Assembly: GCF_030348765.1 (NCBI RefSeq)
Contig: NZ_JAUCEU010000007.1
Location: forward strand, 2,742,001 to 2,806,000
Source of the DNA: Neobacillus sp. CF12
Lineage (GTDB): Bacteria > Bacillota > Bacilli > Bacillales > Cytobacillaceae
Length of the DNA: 64,000 bases
Reading direction: 5' to 3'
Within the stretch, counting starts at the first letter, position 1. Every line of letters begins with the position of its first letter. Under the pieces are notes generated by a model. It did not search any database. It was not told the DNA's origin and saw only the letters and a list, made by a program, of their open reading frames with translations. Below are positions 62,097 to 64,000 of this stretch, piece after piece. The translations under genes were made by a program, and so were the position numbers.

Positions 62097-63776
62097 TTAG
62101 TGAATTCCCACCGCATTAAATCCAGCATTCGCTGCAGTCACTTCCTCGCTGCCTTCACCATAAAGATCAATAGCAGAATGAACAATAGCCTGACGGGCAT
62201 CGCTGAAATCGGAATTAGAGGTTAAATAGACCGTTAAAGCACGATAGTAGATCTGCCCTAATTTTTCCCTGCCGATTTCTTGGCCAATCAAGTAGGCAGC
62301 ATGGTTTGTAATCGAGGAGTTAACATGGACACCGCCACCATCAACAGAAGTTGGCATATGATAAAACTCGTCCATATGGTCTGGATAGACTCCGCCATTT
62401 GTGCTATACGCCCTTCTTTGCTCGTTGCTAACGACAACACTGTTTGGATTACTTAGGCTGCGCAATACGGTTACACCTTCAGCTTTAGCAGCCGGTGCCA
62501 TAATATCCTCACCCATTTCCCAATCACTATCATCAACAAGAGCACCAAAGACGTCTGCAAAGGATTCGTTTAACGCTCCAGATTGATTGCGATACACTAA
62601 ATTAGCAGAGTGAGAGATAACACCATGCGTCATTTCGTGGGCAGCCACATCAAGACCAGCTGATAGAGAAGTCATGAATACACCGTCACCATCACCATAT
62701 GTCATCCAACGACCATTCCAGGAGGCATTATTATAATTGTTACCATAGTGAACTCTAGAAATGATTGCCATTCCTTCCCCATCAAGGGAATTGCGCCCAT
62801 GCTCATTTAGGTAATACTCATATACCTTTTCAGAATTATAGTGTGCATCGACCAGCGCTCGATCATAGTCGCCGATAAACGCTGCAGAATTCCCTACATA
62901 AAGAGTATCATTACTAGAAGTATTATCATTTTTTGCGTCATACGTTACGATTCCTTCAAGGTTCTCATGCGAGTAATCTGCTAATGCAAACTTCGTTCCC
63001 GCATTCGGTTCTTTTACTTGAGTAATATGTAATTCCCTGTGTTCACCATGTACACCTTTTCCAGCACCTTTTTGTGTTTTCACTTCATCAGCATGCATTA
63101 AGCCATTATACTTGTCGATGACTTTTCCTGTTTTTGCATCCACAAAGACAAACCAGTTTCCAGGCTCATCCCCCATGAAGTTAACATTTAGTTTATAGGC
63201 TGTATAATTTTCCCCTTCGAAAGGAAGGACAACAAGCTCAGTAGTTGGCTCATAGGTCAGCTCTTCAGGAGCATTGACAGATGATAAAGCCGTCTTTAAT
63301 GCAGTATCACTACTTAAAGAGGCAGCCGTGTCTACTGCATTCTCGGCAATCGTCTGATTTACTCTTCCGTTGACGGATACCACTTCATTATTCTCATTAA
63401 AATGAACCACAACCTCGGCTCCTTCAACATTTACTCCATTTACTGCCTGATTAAAGCGGACGTGGGTCATACCAAGTTTATCTTTTTTTACACTCTTCAC
63501 TTTTAGATTCTTATCCGGATTATTAATTCCGGTTTTGGCTTCGTTTTTCTTCAAATAATTCAATGCTTCGAAAGAGGTACTTGATGAGAATTTCTCTGCA
63601 AATCGCTCCTTCACGAATAATGGAACACTTGCCTTCTCATTCCATTCCTTAGAAGCTTGTACACTATTAACGACCTTTGTATCAGCCGGCTGCGCAAAAA
63701 CACTACTAACTGGGATAGAACCTACCAACATCGCTGACGACAGAGCTACAGGTATAATAAACTTTTTCTTCATCAC
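62097..63776 (-). CDS. npr: Secreted M4 neutral metalloprotease (bacillolysin)
   Basis: Secreted thermolysin-like zinc protease of 559 residues. Signal peptide to about residue 29, FTP/PepSY propeptide (about 50-225), mature domain with zinc ligands HEMTH at 380-384 and Glu in GALNESFADVFG near 404, and the catalytic His in GGGVHVNSSITNHAAYL near 480. The calcium-site DxDG-rich segments (GDGDGVF) are present. Start is GTG 63776 or ATG 63773, both after GGAGG. Its 3' trailer is repeated at the window end, suggesting a tandem copy. Confidence 0.93.
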   Translation of the reverse strand: MMKKKFIIPVALSSAMLVGSIPVSSVFAQPADTKVVNSVQASKEWNEKASVPLFVKERFAEKFSSSTSFEALNYLKKNEAKTGINNPDKNLKVKSVKKDKLGMTHVRFNQAVNGVNVEGAEVVVHFNENNEVVSVNGRVNQTIAENAVDTAASLSSDTALKTALSSVNAPEELTYEPTTELVVLPFEGENYTAYKLNVNFMGDEPGNWFVFVDAKTGKVIDKYNGLMHADEVKTQKGAGKGVHGEHRELHITQVKEPNAGTKFALADYSHENLEGIVTYDAKNDNTSSNDTLYVGNSAAFIGDYDRALVDAHYNSEKVYEYYLNEHGRNSLDGEGMAIISRVHYGNNYNNASWNGRWMTYGDGDGVFMTSLSAGLDVAAHEMTHGVISHSANLVYRNQSGALNESFADVFGALVDDSDWEMGEDIMAPAAKAEGVTVLRSLSNPNSVVVSNEQRRAYSTNGGVYPDHMDEFYHMPTSVDGGGVHVNSSITNHAAYLIGQEIGREKLGQIYYRALTVYLTSNSDFSDARQAIVHSAIDLYGEGSEEVTAANAGFNAVGIH

Positions 63777-63945
63777 TCAATACCTCCTATTATTTTCCAC
63801 AGAGTTTATTATAGGTTAGTAGAATTTAAATAGCATGAATAATTTTAATTATTTTAATATTATAAATATATGGAAAAATAAGCCTATTTTATATCCTAGG
63901 ATAGGTATAATCTACCAATCGCCATCAGCTTCCATAACAAAAAAA

Positions 63946-63971
63946 TCCCCCATACTTTTTTGTCTGAGGGA
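63946..63971 (-). terminator. Terminator of a gene beyond the window
   Basis: Imperfect 7-bp stem (63946-63952 and 63965-63971) followed on the minus strand by a T-run. The sequence to its right (ataaacgcacttca) matches the trailer of the M4 protease. Confidence 0.6.
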
Positions 63972-64000
63972 ACATAAACGCACTTCAATTTTCACTTAAA

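Noticed and set aside
63892..63903. 12-bp palindrome tatcctaggata upstream of the M4 gene
   Set aside because: Single, AT-rich, not linked to a known regulator; chance cannot be excluded.

Overview
The window is chromosomal DNA of low G+C content from a Bacillaceae bacterium (a Bacillus or Neobacillus type; the genus is a guess). The evidence is AAGGAGG-type ribosome binding sites, frequent TTG and GTG starts, catabolite-response (cre) motifs, LytTR and LacI regulators, a b(o/a)3-type cytochrome oxidase operon, and secreted proteases and amylases typical of Bacillus. Nearly all genes lie on the minus strand. No rRNA, tRNA, CRISPR array or prophage was seen.

Layout. 0.25-3.1 kb: fatty acid desaturase, a DoxX membrane protein and a Cho-like UvrC homologue that appears to lack a standard start codon. 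3.1-8.5 kb: respiratory block with a methyltransferase, a 6-TM membrane protein, a Sco copper chaperone, cytochrome ba3 oxidase subunits I, II and a 48-residue IIa, and heme O synthase; a Crp/Fnr-like box sits at -41.5 of the oxidase promoter. 8.6-17.3 kb: TPM/LemA pair, hpt, a VOC protein, an amino acid ABC importer, MFS and GNAT genes, a 57-residue orphan and a cysteine desulfidase-like protein. 17.5-26.8 kb: a heterodimeric ABC exporter, a 791-residue two-domain isoprenoid synthase-like protein, and a YknXYZ-type efflux system. 26.9-35.4 kb: SelO, a 52-bp tandem repeat, an EamA transporter, an ABC-F ATPase behind a structured leader, an MFS gene flanked by two GC-rich MITE-like repeats, and an NlpC/P60 hydrolase.

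35.5-43.5 kb: a CstA carbon importer next to a LytS/LytT two-component system; three contiguous 21-bp repeats and a cre site between them suggest direct control. Then a cysK operon with a spermidine-synthase-like methyltransferase and a flavodoxin-less CysJ-type reductase. 44.1-47.6 kb: a Vpr-like subtilase. 48.3-59.6 kb: a complete maltodextrin locus with secreted amylopullulanase, MalR repressor, MalEFG importer (no ATPase gene of its own, so probably served by a shared MsmX-type ATPase) and a divergently transcribed cytoplasmic neopullulanase. 59.8-61.0 kb: an IS3-family (IS150-like) remnant that truncates a second copy of the methyltransferase. 61.0-63.8 kb: a PfkB sugar kinase and an M4 neutral protease. 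The last 60 bases look like the 3' end of another gene related to that protease.

The strongest candidates for something new are the tandem isoprenoid-synthase protein (21166-23541), the repeat/cre regulatory region of cstA, and the structured leader before the ABC-F gene.
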